Assembly: GCA_964463485.1 (NCBI GenBank)
Contig: CAYXDO010000056.1
Location: 1 to 63,075, forward strand
Reading direction: 5' to 3'
Length of the DNA stretch: 63,075 bases
Source: CAYXDO01 sp964463485
GTDB lineage: Bacteria > Myxococcota > Kuafuiibacteriia > Kuafuiibacteriales > Kuafuiibacteriaceae
The notes under the pieces are model-generated. The model made no database searches, was not told the DNA's origin, and saw only the letters and a program-made list of their open reading frames with translations. A program made the translations under genes and the position numbers. Within the stretch, counting starts at the first letter, position 1. The number at the start of each line of letters is the position of its first letter. Shown piece after piece: positions 25,892 to 33,784 of the stretch.

Positions 25892-27028
25892 TCAGTCGTA
25901 GACGCGGTCGCCCACGGTTTGCGCTGATGCCATGTCGAGCGTGTGCGCGACGAGGAGTCGGCCGTTCGCTACGACCATCGACACCAAGAAGAAGGTCCCC
26001 GCCATCGTGAAGCTCCCGATCGAGAGCGTGGGCCACGCGGAGATGAAGGCGCCGGTCGTGCATCCGCCACCGATCATCGCCCCGAGGCTCATGAGTGTGG
26101 TCATCGAGAAGCTCTTCGCGATCGCTTTCGGACTGAAGGTCTTGGGCAGCGGCGTCTGGACGGCGGCCTTGGACGGCGTGGAGAACAGGTGCGCCGCAAA
26201 GCCACCCGGTAACACGCCGAGAAAGAGTGCGGCCCTCCAAAGGATGTCGTCGGTGATCTTGGGAACGACCTCGAGCGGCGCGCCGACGAGGTGAGAGATC
26301 CAGCCGGTCAACGCGAGCAGCCCGCCCGAGAATCCGAGATACCCATTCTGCGCGGTCGCGAGCACGACGAGAGTACCGCCGATCGCGCCGGAGGCGACCC
26401 AGCTCCACTCTCCGCGGACGTAGTCGAGCAACGAGTGACGTTCCACTGCCGGCGCGAAGGTTCGCTCGGCGGTGACGCGGTCGATGACGAAGATGACCCC
26501 CAGCAGCATCACGCCGAGCCCGAGCGCGACGACGGCGTAGGGCAGTCCGAGGACGCCATAGAGCGTGAGCGGTTTCTGATTCTCTAGGACGATCCCTGAC
26601 TCCATGAGCGGAGTCTTGAGCTGTGTGTAAATCAGGACTCCAGCGAACAGCCCGAGCGTGGCGGCGAGCGCGGCGCCCTTCTTGTCCCCGGCGCCACCTC
26701 CGACCTTCGCGATACACGTGCCTGGGCAGAGCCCGGAGACACCCATCGCGATGCCGAACAGAATGCCGCCGAGCACGTGGCCGAGCCCGAAGTAGGGCAT
26801 GATTCGCGGGACGAGGCCCAAGGACTCGTCCACCCCGAGGGCACCGGCTAGGCCGTACCAGAGTGACGCGACGGCGATCGCGGTGAACGCGAACTTCATG
26901 ACCTTCGTGTCGCGAAGTGTCAGCATACCCATGACTCGCGAGTAGCGAGTCGCACCCACCTTGTAGAGGACCACGCCGAAGCCGAACCCGGTCGCGGCGC
27001 CTCCAAGAATCGACGTCAACGTGCTCAT
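25892..27028 (-). CDS. YeeE/YedE (TsuA-like) sulfur-compound transporter, duplicated domain
   Basis: 378 aa from ATG 27028, preceded by GAGG. It is a polytopic membrane protein with two YeeE/YedE repeats. The first contains GVSGLCPGTCIAKVGGG and the second IGGGCTTGAFISAWP. These Cys-containing glycine-rich loops are the hallmark of the family, whose characterised member TsuA takes up thiosulfate by relaying it along cysteines. About nine to ten hydrophobic segments are visible. It probably imports a sulfur species delivered by, or destined for, the periplasmic rhodaneses encoded on either side. It sits 8 bp after the sulfurtransferase gene. Confidence 0.9.
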   Translation of the reverse strand: MSTLTSILGGAATGFGFGVVLYKVGATRYSRVMGMLTLRDTKVMKFAFTAIAVASLWYGLAGALGVDESLGLVPRIMPYFGLGHVLGGILFGIAMGVSGLCPGTCIAKVGGGAGDKKGAALAATLGLFAGVLIYTQLKTPLMESGIVLENQKPLTLYGVLGLPYAVVALGLGVMLLGVIFVIDRVTAERTFAPAVERHSLLDYVRGEWSWVASGAIGGTLVVLATAQNGYLGFSGGLLALTGWISHLVGAPLEVVPKITDDILWRAALFLGVLPGGFAAHLFSTPSKAAVQTPLPKTFSPKAIAKSFSMTTLMSLGAMIGGGCTTGAFISAWPTLSIGSFTMAGTFFLVSMVVANGRLLVAHTLDMASAQTVGDRVYD

Positions 27029-27036
27029 ATTCGACC

Positions 27037-28005
27037 TCAGGGTTGAGTTCCGAGCGGCAGGGATTCGTTCGCGCCCCACTCGCTCCAGGAACCTATGTAA
27101 ACCTTCACGTTTTTGTGGCCCGCTCGCTTCAGCGCCAGATACTGGAAGGAACCTCGGCCAAGACCCACGTGGCAGTAACTAATCACCGTCTTGTCCGGCG
27201 TGTACCCATTCTTCTTCAGCTTCTCGAGCTGCTTGGTGAGCTCTGCGGAGTCCTTCAGCGTGGGTTTGTCGGCCTCGCCGCTCTTGTTGGCCGCGTATTT
27301 CGTCCAAGGCGAGAAAACGGCGGTAGGAATGAAGCCACCTCGCGGCACCGTGGCCTCCTTGCCGGGGGCCATCATGGACGCCTGGAGCGTCTTTCCGGTG
27401 TACTCATCGAGGTTGTGGCGTGCGTCCAGAATGAGATAGTGCGCGGCGTCGGCGGTGGCCTTCTTGACCTCCTCGAGCCCGGCGATCATCTCGCCTCGGA
27501 CCTTCGGCGAGAACTCTTTCGCCGCGACCTTCGCGGCGGCGCCTGCCTCCACGGCGCCGCCGTGCGCTTTCCACGTGGCGAGGCCTCCGTCGAGGATCTT
27601 CACCTTGTCGTGGCCGTACAGCGTGAGCAGGAACCAATTCCCGCTGGCGTTCGCTCCCATGCCGCCGTCGTAAACGACGACCTGAGTCGCCCCGTCGATC
27701 CCGAGCTCGCCGAAGAGTTTTTTGGCGGCGGGCTCACACATGGGCAGACCGCTGCAGGCCTTCACGTCGTCGAGGAATTGGAGGTCGTGTGAGTATGCGA
27801 AGACCGAGCCTGGAATGTGCGACTTCTGACAGTCCTTGTCCGAGTCTGAGCACACGAAGCGCACGTCCGGCTTCCCCGCCAAGGCCTTTGCCTCGTCGAC
27901 CGTGATGAACACGTCGTCGGCCAACGCGACCCCGGCGAAGAGAGCCGGGAGGGTCGCCGCGAGCGGCGCGGCGAGAGCTGATTTGAGCAGGTGATCGAGT
28001 TTCAT
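27037..28005 (-). CDS. Periplasmic two-domain sulfurtransferase (rhodanese)
   Basis: 322 aa from ATG 28005, which overlaps the regulator stop (ATGA). A signal peptide ends near GVALADD. It has two rhodanese domains, as in thiosulfate and 3-mercaptopyruvate sulfurtransferases. The first has Asp at the catalytic position (VVVYDGGMGANAS), so it is structural. The second has the active Cys in ISYCHVGLGRGS. The typical length is about 280-300 aa plus a signal peptide. It would transfer sulfane sulfur in the periplasm, possibly to the GCL-tailed partners or to the transporter encoded next (inference). Confidence 0.9.
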   Translation of the reverse strand: MKLDHLLKSALAAPLAATLPALFAGVALADDVFITVDEAKALAGKPDVRFVCSDSDKDCQKSHIPGSVFAYSHDLQFLDDVKACSGLPMCEPAAKKLFGELGIDGATQVVVYDGGMGANASGNWFLLTLYGHDKVKILDGGLATWKAHGGAVEAGAAAKVAAKEFSPKVRGEMIAGLEEVKKATADAAHYLILDARHNLDEYTGKTLQASMMAPGKEATVPRGGFIPTAVFSPWTKYAANKSGEADKPTLKDSAELTKQLEKLKKNGYTPDKTVISYCHVGLGRGSFQYLALKRAGHKNVKVYIGSWSEWGANESLPLGTQP

Positions 28006-28694
28006 GATTCGGTTCGTTCCTCTGATTCTGGTTGAGTTTCGAGCGCGACACCGCGCGCCGAGAGATCTGGGGGCCCAAGGTCCAAATGAGCTGCGCGAAA
28101 TCCGGCGGCTTCCAAGATGGACACCGCTTCCAGCGCCATGGAGCAGTAGGGACCGCGGCAATAGGCGATGATTTCGCGGGCGGGGAGCTCGGCGAGCCTT
28201 CCTTGGAGCTCGTCGAGCGGGATCGACTTCGCGCCCGGCAGGTGACCGGCGTCGAATTCGGCGAGCGGTCTCACGTCGAGCAACAGCGCGTGCTTGCTCT
28301 CGAGCTTGTGGAAGACCGCCTCGCGCTGGGTGTCCGAGAGGATGGCGAAGGCTTTCTGCAACGGAAGCATGTCCGGGAGAATGCCCTCGGAGACTCTGCG
28401 CACCGACGCAAACAGCTCGGAGACGGACTCATCGGAGATCTCGTAGACGATTCGCTGGGCGTGTCGCTCGGACCGCACCAAATGGGCGGTTCTGAGTTGC
28501 TGGAGATGCTGAGAGACGTTGGCGACGCTCTCCCCGCACTGCTCGGCCAGCGCGTCGACGCTTCGAGGCCCTTGCCGCAACAGGTCGAGCAGCAGCAACC
28601 GCACCGGGCTCGAGAGCGCTTTACCGACCCGTGCCAACTCTTCGTAGTGGGCACGAGCCCGCGCTCGGAGCTCACGATTGCGAGGTGGCGACAT
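28002..28694 (-). CDS. ArsR/SmtB-family repressor fused to a rhodanese domain
   Basis: 230 aa. Residues about 10-95 are an ArsR winged helix (LSSPVRLLLLDLLRQG, then VANVSQHLQQLRTAHLV as recognition helix region). Residues about 120-215 are a rhodanese domain (LLLDVRPLAEFDAGHLPGA) with the double-cysteine loop YCRGPYC. This architecture is known in regulators of sulfur genes, where persulfidation of the rhodanese cysteines is thought to relieve repression. A perfect palindrome abuts the ATG at 28694, leaving no room for a normal Shine-Dalgarno, so the mRNA may be leaderless. It is the first gene of the nine-step minus-strand chain running to the Mrp gene. Confidence 0.92.
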   Translation of the reverse strand: MSPPRNRELRARARAHYEELARVGKALSSPVRLLLLDLLRQGPRSVDALAEQCGESVANVSQHLQQLRTAHLVRSERHAQRIVYEISDESVSELFASVRRVSEGILPDMLPLQKAFAILSDTQREAVFHKLESKHALLLDVRPLAEFDAGHLPGAKSIPLDELQGRLAELPAREIIAYCRGPYCSMALEAVSILEAAGFRAAHLDLGPPDLSARGVALETQPESEERTES

Positions 28695-28724
28695 CGCGTT
28701 ATCAATTGATCGATTGATAACGCG
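28695..28724. promoter_or_regulatory. Perfect palindromic operator at the ArsR-rhodanese start codon
   Basis: Two 12-bp arms, cgcgttatcaat (28695-28706) and attgataacgcg (28713-28724), are exact inverse complements around a 6-bp spacer. The inner ATCAAT-N6-ATTGAT resembles ArsR/SmtB-type sites. It directly precedes the ATG at 28694, so the repressor would block its own promoter and probably the whole sulfur operon. Confidence 0.8.
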
Positions 28725-28891
28725 AACACTGAGGCGAATGTTTGTCCTGCGTCAAGAGGGAACTTGCGTTGCGCTGAGGGCGTGGCCTCCCGGGGCCCGA
28801 AGACGTTTTGTCACCTTGTTCCCATTCCCTGGACCGCGGCGCGGAACATCGGGCCCGGTGCCTCCGAGAATGAAGAGGTTCGGAGGCCCTG

Positions 28892-29536
28892 ATGCGACGC
28901 TCGTTTCGTTCTCGACTGGAAACTCGCTCCCTCGTTCCGCGCCCCGTGGGGCGGCCTCGCGGCCCGGCGTTCGAAGAGACGCCGCGGGCCATGCGCAGGG
29001 GCTTCGAACAGTTGCACGAGTGGTGGGGGTCGATCGTGGGCGCCGTGTTGCATGCGGCAGGTCGTCGGGGGGCGTGGCCTTCGGCCGACGACCTGCTCGA
29101 CATCCTCTCCGAGCTGCAGCTTCGACTTTTGAAGGAGCCCACGTTGGCGGAGTCACTTCGGCAGGGGCCCCGCGAGCGCTCCGAAGCTGAGATCGCCCGA
29201 CTCGCCGCGCGAGTGACCCGTGACGTGCTGCGCGCGCGCACTCGCGCCCGCTCCGTAGACCCGGTGGTGCTCGCGGCCCTGGGCCCCAATGATCCGGGGC
29301 CAGAGGTCGCGATCGAGAGAGAAGAAGACAGCCGCGAGTTGTGGAAGACGGTCGAGCGCCTCTCCGCGCGAGAGCAGGAGCTCGTCGAGCTCTTCTATGT
29401 CGCCGCGCGATCGCCCAAAGAGATCGCGGCCGAGATGGGCATCACGGTTTCGACGGTGTTCAGCAAGCGAACCAAGCTGGAGGCGAAGCTCCGCCGATTC
29501 ACGGAAGAGGACGGACGGGCGCGCAAGGTCGATTGA
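28892..29536 (+). CDS. Sigma-70-family (ECF-like) RNA polymerase sigma factor
   Basis: 214 aa. Region 2-like helices lie around 55-125 and a clear region 4 helix-turn-helix near the end (LSAREQELVELFYVAARSPKEIAAEMGITVSTVFSKRTK). The length fits ECF-type sigma factors. The first 35 residues are Arg-rich and poorly conserved in appearance, so the true start could be ATG 28892 or an in-frame downstream ATG such as the one at MRRGFEQLH. No anti-sigma gene is adjacent. It diverges from the sulfur regulator across a 197-bp gap containing the palindrome. Confidence 0.8.
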   Translation: MRRSFRSRLETRSLVPRPVGRPRGPAFEETPRAMRRGFEQLHEWWGSIVGAVLHAAGRRGAWPSADDLLDILSELQLRLLKEPTLAESLRQGPRERSEAEIARLAARVTRDVLRARTRARSVDPVVLAALGPNDPGPEVAIEREEDSRELWKTVERLSAREQELVELFYVAARSPKEIAAEMGITVSTVFSKRTKLEAKLRRFTEEDGRARKVD

Positions 29537-29622
29537 GCCCCAACGAAAGCCCATCGTTCGTAGGGCCGAGGTCGTCGCAAGCCTGTTGCCGCCGATCGTT
29601 CGTTCGTTCAAGTTCTGGAGTC

Positions 29623-30321
29623 ATGGCAATCTTTCCGGACGATCTCGAGCCCGACGAGACGGGGCTCGTGGCTCTCGGGGGCGAGCTCCATCCGGAGATT
29701 CTGATCGAGGCCTACACGAAGGGGATCTTTCCGTGGACCGGCGCGCACCCGATCCCTTGGTACTCTCCGGATCCTCGGATGGTCCTACGGCCGCAATCAA
29801 TTCACATCAGTCGATCGATGAAGAAGTTGCTCAGGAGAGAGCGCTTCGAGGTCCGCTTCGACAGCTGCTTTCCGGAGGTGATGCGTCGCTGCAAGGGCAT
29901 CAAACGCAGACACGAGCGTGGCACGTGGATCACGCCGAACATGCTCGTGGCCTACGGAAAGTTGCACGAGATGGGCGTGACCCACAGCGTGGAGACCTTC
30001 GAGAACGGCAAGCTCGTCGGGGGTCTGTACGGGGTGGCGATCGGGCGTGCGTTCTTCGGCGAGTCCATGTTCGCGGCGGTCGACAACGCCTCGAAGATCG
30101 CGTTGATCTCCTTGTGCCGCAGGCTTGCCACGCGACGATATCTTCTCGTGGACTGCCAGCAGGTGACCGACCACCTGACGTTCATGGGCGGCTCACCCAT
30201 GCCGCGGCGGCAGTTTTTGGACCTCCTTGGACGCGCGGTGAGGGGACCGAGCCAGTGGGAAGCTGAGCCCGATCCGTTGCTCGATCCGCTCTTGGCCGCT
30301 GGCGAGCCGAGCGGATCGTGA
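29623..30321 (+). CDS. aat: Leucyl/phenylalanyl-tRNA--protein transferase
   Basis: 232 aa from ATG 29623 (GGAG upstream). It adds Leu or Phe to proteins with N-terminal Arg or Lys, marking them for ClpAP degradation (N-degron pathway). Family blocks are all present: GLVALGGELHPEILIEAY, KGIFPW, PIPWYSPDPRMVL, GLYGVAIGRAFFGESMF and DCQQVTDHLTFMGG followed by MPRRQF. The length is standard. A longer upstream frame overlaps the sigma-factor gene and is not protein-like. It follows the sigma gene by 86 bp and may share its transcript. Confidence 0.95.
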   Translation: MAIFPDDLEPDETGLVALGGELHPEILIEAYTKGIFPWTGAHPIPWYSPDPRMVLRPQSIHISRSMKKLLRRERFEVRFDSCFPEVMRRCKGIKRRHERGTWITPNMLVAYGKLHEMGVTHSVETFENGKLVGGLYGVAIGRAFFGESMFAAVDNASKIALISLCRRLATRRYLLVDCQQVTDHLTFMGGSPMPRRQFLDLLGRAVRGPSQWEAEPDPLLDPLLAAGEPSGS

Positions 30322-30393
30322 CGAACGCGCAGTTTTTCGGGCGAGCCCGGGAACTGATTGCGCGCGAAAGCCCATAGCCGTAGGGGAGGCGCA

Positions 30394-31599
30394 ATGCGGT
30401 GGCGCTCTCTGATCTTGCTGCTCTCGCTTGGGTGTCACTCCCGGTCTTCGAGCTCGTCTTCGAGCTCGGACGGGCCGCGCGCGCTCTTCATGCTCGACGT
30501 GGGCTCGAAGATCCGTCGCGCGGTGCTGAGCACGACGGGTGACATCGTGGTCTCCACCGAGAGCGAGCTATTGGGGCTCAGGGATGGCGAGCGTGCGTGG
30601 GCCGAGTCTTTGAAGCTCGCGCCGTTCCTCCTCGCGATCTCCGACGGCGCCGTGGTCACGCGCGGCGCAGACTCGAGGCTCGTCGCGTTCGATGCTCGTA
30701 CCGGCCGTGTGGTGTTCAGCGTGGGCTCTCGGGTCGAGACCGAGCTGCCGCTCGACAAGCAGGATCTCGAGACGCTCGGTCGTTTCGCGTGGTCACCGCC
30801 GCAAGCGCTCGCTCGCACGTCGAGCGCCGGCAAGGAGCTCTTGGTCGCGATCCTCGAGGACGGCCGAATCCTTCGTATCTCTCCGGAGCGTTGTCGCGCC
30901 AAGGACGCCCGAGCCTGCTCGGTCGTCCGAGGGCGCGCGCCTTTCGAGCTGCCTCGTGCGGTCGAGCTGGACGTTCTGCCTGACGGATCCCTCGTCGTCA
31001 TCGACATCGATCAGATCGAGGTCGTGTCTCCAACGGGCTTGCCGCGGTTCGAGATCCGCGCCGAGCGTCTCCTCGGCGGCGCGCGGGTCGTGGGAGATCG
31101 GTTGATCGTCGCCATCGACGATCGCCTCCTCGCCCTCGATCCAAAGTTCTGCGACTCTAGGGAGCTCCTCAGGTTCTCGCTCCCCAGGTCTTCGAACACG
31201 ACGACGACCGCGACCGGCGTGCCCAAGGGATGCGTGATCCTGTCGCGCGATCGATCCGGGCTGCTCAACGCGCCCACGCTCGTCGGCGACACCCTCGTCG
31301 CCAACGCGAGCGACGCGACGTTTTTCGCGTCGGAGCGAGGCGACGACAAGCTCGACCTCGATGCCATCGGTCCGCTCATCGCGCGCGGTGATCGCGTGAT
31401 CACCCTCGCGAGCTCGACGGAGAATCGGCTGAGGTTCTTGGAGATCCGGCCAGCGGAGCGGAGCGTCCGAGAGGTGCGACTCCCGATCGAGCTCCCCGGC
31501 CTCGTGGTGTCGTCGAACGACCTGTTGCTCGACGTGAGCGGACCCTACGCGCTCGCCGGCCACGGATCCAAAGTGGCCCTCGTGTCCTTGGGCCCGTAG
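30394..31599 (+). CDS. Lipoprotein with beta-propeller-like repeats
   Basis: 401 aa from ATG 30394, preceded by GGGGAGG. The lipobox LLLSLGCHS puts the lipidated Cys at 14, followed by an eight-serine linker. The body has repeated beta-strand blocks (GDIVVSTESELLGL, DSRLVAFDARTGRVVFSV, GSLVVIDIDQIEVVS), similar in rhythm to PQQ/WD-type propellers such as BamB, though no exact family is recognised. It is probably bound to the outer membrane or periplasmic face. It stands alone between aat and the convergent RdgC-like pair, ending 10 bp from its neighbour. Confidence 0.75.
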   Translation: MRWRSLILLLSLGCHSRSSSSSSSSDGPRALFMLDVGSKIRRAVLSTTGDIVVSTESELLGLRDGERAWAESLKLAPFLLAISDGAVVTRGADSRLVAFDARTGRVVFSVGSRVETELPLDKQDLETLGRFAWSPPQALARTSSAGKELLVAILEDGRILRISPERCRAKDARACSVVRGRAPFELPRAVELDVLPDGSLVVIDIDQIEVVSPTGLPRFEIRAERLLGGARVVGDRLIVAIDDRLLALDPKFCDSRELLRFSLPRSSNTTTTATGVPKGCVILSRDRSGLLNAPTLVGDTLVANASDATFFASERGDDKLDLDAIGPLIARGDRVITLASSTENRLRFLEIRPAERSVREVRLPIELPGLVVSSNDLLLDVSGPYALAGHGSKVALVSLGP

Positions 31600-31609
31600 C
31601 TCGGGCGCA

Positions 31610-32236
31610 TCAATCGCGAGCGGACGCGATCCACTTCAGGATCGCCGGCACTTCGGTCTTTTGCCAGCTCGGATTCGTTCGAACTTCCAAGAAGGCGTTC
31701 CACAAGCCGTCGAAGCACCGCACGAGCTTCTCCGCCAAGAAGAGGCGCTCGTTGATGCGTTCGTCTTCCTCTTCGGAGAGTAGCTCGGGAAGCTCGGCGC
31801 TGCGAAAGGCGAAGCGCTCCGCGTCGATCGTGGTTTCGAAGACCTGCTCCCCGCATTGGATCCGCAGGCGCGTCTGATGCACGAGCAAGCCTTCGGCGAG
31901 GGCTTCCTTCACGATCTTCGCGTACGCGGACAGCTGGCCTTTGGCAGAGACCTCGCTCGCGTCCCCGGAGATCCCGCGGAGCACCGTCCTACCCACGAGC
32001 AGCACCGTGAGCGGCTCCTCGTCGAGCATCGCGATCGGTTCGCCGCGTTCGGATCGAAACAAGAGCCATGTGAAGAGCTCGCGCCCGAGGTAGGCGCGCT
32101 GTCGGAGGAGCGCGTCCTTCTCTTCGCGCCCGGCTTCTTCGGCTTCAGCCTCGAGGGCCTGTCCGTCGACGCCGATCTGTCCGCGAAGGAACTGAGTTTC
32201 TTCGGAGCCCCGCGAGCGTTTTCCGTACTTTGCCAC
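31610..32236 (-). CDS. RdgC-like protein, C-terminal part encoded separately
   Basis: 208 aa from GTG 32236, one base after the stop of the upstream gene. The segment AYLGRELFTWLLFRSERG and the later LTVLLVGRTVLRG block recall the second half of longer RdgC-like proteins of Desulfo- and Geobacter-type bacteria, where FLGREFLTWLW is characteristic. The rest is acidic and helical. Together with the upstream gene it would reconstitute one RdgC-type protein, a DNA-binding ring that modulates RecA. I base the family assignment on memory of motif similarity, so it is moderate. No frameshift is needed: each half has its own start and stop. Confidence 0.6.
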   Translation of the reverse strand: MAKYGKRSRGSEETQFLRGQIGVDGQALEAEAEEAGREEKDALLRQRAYLGRELFTWLLFRSERGEPIAMLDEEPLTVLLVGRTVLRGISGDASEVSAKGQLSAYAKIVKEALAEGLLVHQTRLRIQCGEQVFETTIDAERFAFRSAELPELLSEEEDERINERLFLAEKLVRCFDGLWNAFLEVRTNPSWQKTEVPAILKWIASARD

Positions 32237-32237
32237 G

Positions 32238-32837
32238 TCAACTCTCTTTTCGTTCGAGGTGGTGGAGGGCTTCGGTGGGCAACAGGAGCTTCGGATCGAG
32301 GGCCTCGACCCGCGCGCCCGGCGAGGTGGGCTTCAGCACGACGCCCATCGCTTCGAGCGCCTCGATGATTTCTTCGATCACTTTGGTGGACGTCGCCCAG
32401 ATCCACAGCTCGCCCGAAGGGGTCTCCCAACTCACGTCGTGAGTATCGGTCTTGACGAACGCGCGACCGCGGAGGTCCTGGGTGACCAGCACCTTCTGAT
32501 CTCTCGATTCGTGCCGTGTCGGCGGCCGGCCCTCTCGCTCGGCGAACTCGTTTTTCCACTTGTCGACCTCGGTCTTGACGAGGCGCTTGGGCACGACCAA
32601 TCGATCGACGCGCCAACTCAGGAGAACACGCTCGCCGAAGAGGAAGGTCGAGGGCGTGAGCTCGGCGGAGTCGACGTTCTCGAGCTCCACCCAGCCTTGC
32701 GAGCGATCCTGGTCCGATCCTCGATCGATCGGCTCGAAGGCCTTCTTCTTGAAGCCGGCGGCGAGGGCGCGTTTCTCTTTGAGCCCGGACTCCACGTGAA
32801 ACCGCACGAAGGTCACGGAGCCTCGTTGAATCGGCAC
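32238..32837 (-). CDS. RdgC-like protein, N-terminal part
   Basis: 199 aa from GTG 32837. The order of features follows the first half of recombination-associated protein RdgC: an N-terminal strand region (GSVTFVRFHVES), GWVELENV, a strand before the basic helix (VLLSWRVDRLVVPKRLVKTEV), a helix-turn segment rich in Lys/Glu and ELWIWATSTKVIEEIIEALEAMG. E. coli RdgC is 303 aa and single-chain. Here the protein ends at residue 199 and a second gene starts one base later, so translation is likely coupled. A much longer frame extends upstream, but it crosses the divergent CorA gene and is not real. Confidence 0.65.
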   Translation of the reverse strand: MPIQRGSVTFVRFHVESGLKEKRALAAGFKKKAFEPIDRGSDQDRSQGWVELENVDSAELTPSTFLFGERVLLSWRVDRLVVPKRLVKTEVDKWKNEFAEREGRPPTRHESRDQKVLVTQDLRGRAFVKTDTHDVSWETPSGELWIWATSTKVIEEIIEALEAMGVVLKPTSPGARVEALDPKLLLPTEALHHLERKES

Positions 32838-32927
32838 GGGGCGCTCGTAGGGGCCCAGCGCGCCGAGGTCAAGACGATCGAGAAAGGGAGACTGACGGGG
32901 GGCGCCCGTTGGGCTACACGAGCTGTC

Positions 32928-33680
32928 ATGAGTGCGAAGACCATCCTTCCGTCGAGCTGGGAGGTTCCCGAGGTGTTTCACAGCCGGCTCGGAAAGTCGG
33001 CCGGCCGCCAGCGGACGATGAGTCACGAGGGGCACCTGCTCATCATTCTCCACGACGTGCCCGAGCCTGGTGTTCCGGAGCGCACGGGGGTGTTTTTCTG
33101 GCGCAACCCACAAGCCGAATGGAAGACGAGCGTGGCTGGGGCCGGGCTGCCGGGGCTCAAGGAGCTCCTCGAGCGCTACGCCAAAGCGATCGATGCGCGT
33201 GAAGCCGAGCTCCACCAAGCGTCGAGTGTGGGAGACCTGTTGCCGATTCGAAGGGCCGCGGTGCCGATCGCGCGCTCGAGCCGCAACGTCCACGCCGCGC
33301 TGCAGGCGGCCCGAGAGGCGGCTTCCGACGATCGGGAGCTCATCATTCTGCGAGATCGAGCGTACGAGATCGAGCGCGCGGCTGAGTTGCTCCTCGAAGA
33401 CGTGAAGACCGCGATCGACGTCGAGACCGCGGAGCAGGCCGAGCTCCAGGCCGAGCTCGCCCACCAAGTCTCGATGACCGCGCAGCGACTCAACCTGCTC
33501 GTGGGATTTTTCGTACCCATTTCCGCGATCGCGTCGTTCTTCGGGATGAATCTGAAAAACGGGCTCGAGGAAGCCCCGCCCGGATTGTTCTGGGTCATTC
33601 TGGGGGTGGGTTTGGTGTTTGGGTTGATGTTGAGGGGCGCGCTGGCCAAGCCACCCAAGCCGCTCGAACCGAAGAAATGA
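32928..33680 (+). CDS. CorA-family divalent cation transporter, short form
   Basis: 250 aa from ATG 32928. It has the CorA plan: a cytoplasmic alpha/beta N-terminus, a long helical stalk (about 120-190), then two C-terminal transmembrane helices with the GMN signature in ASFFGMNLKNG and a basic tail (KPPKPLEPKK). E. coli CorA has 316 residues, so the N-terminal domain is reduced, and the substrate (Mg2+, Co2+, Zn2+ or other) is uncertain. It is divergent from the RdgC-like pair with a 90-bp gap. A degenerate REP-like hairpin lies just downstream (33712-33755). Confidence 0.88.
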   Translation: MSAKTILPSSWEVPEVFHSRLGKSAGRQRTMSHEGHLLIILHDVPEPGVPERTGVFFWRNPQAEWKTSVAGAGLPGLKELLERYAKAIDAREAELHQASSVGDLLPIRRAAVPIARSSRNVHAALQAAREAASDDRELIILRDRAYEIERAAELLLEDVKTAIDVETAEQAELQAELAHQVSMTAQRLNLLVGFFVPISAIASFFGMNLKNGLEEAPPGLFWVILGVGLVFGLMLRGALAKPPKPLEPKK

Positions 33681-33711
33681 AACTCGGAGCGCTCGGACGC
33701 CTAGGCCCGGG

Positions 33712-33755
33712 ACGCCTGGGACCGTAGCCACTTAGCCACTTGGCTGCGGTTGACG
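33712..33755. repeat. Degenerate copy of the terminal REP-like palindrome
   Basis: The sequence cctgggaccgtagcca followed by tggctgcgg has the same opening and near-palindromic stem design as the units at 62941-63075 (cctgggaccgcaggca then tgcctgcgg). Eight of nine stem positions can pair. It is a single decayed copy between corA and a lipoprotein gene. Confidence 0.5.
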
Positions 33756-33784
33756 AGCCCCGGACGCGCGTGTACGTCCGAGGG

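Noticed and set aside
22415..28694. Assimilatory or respiratory nitrate reductase operon (narGHJI)
   Set aside because: No NarJ or NarI gene is present, the gamma subunit is EB_dh-cytochrome c, the alpha subunit has a full Tat signal and the neighbours are sulfur genes. A nitrite-oxidoreductase-like or periplasmic nitrate role is not excluded.
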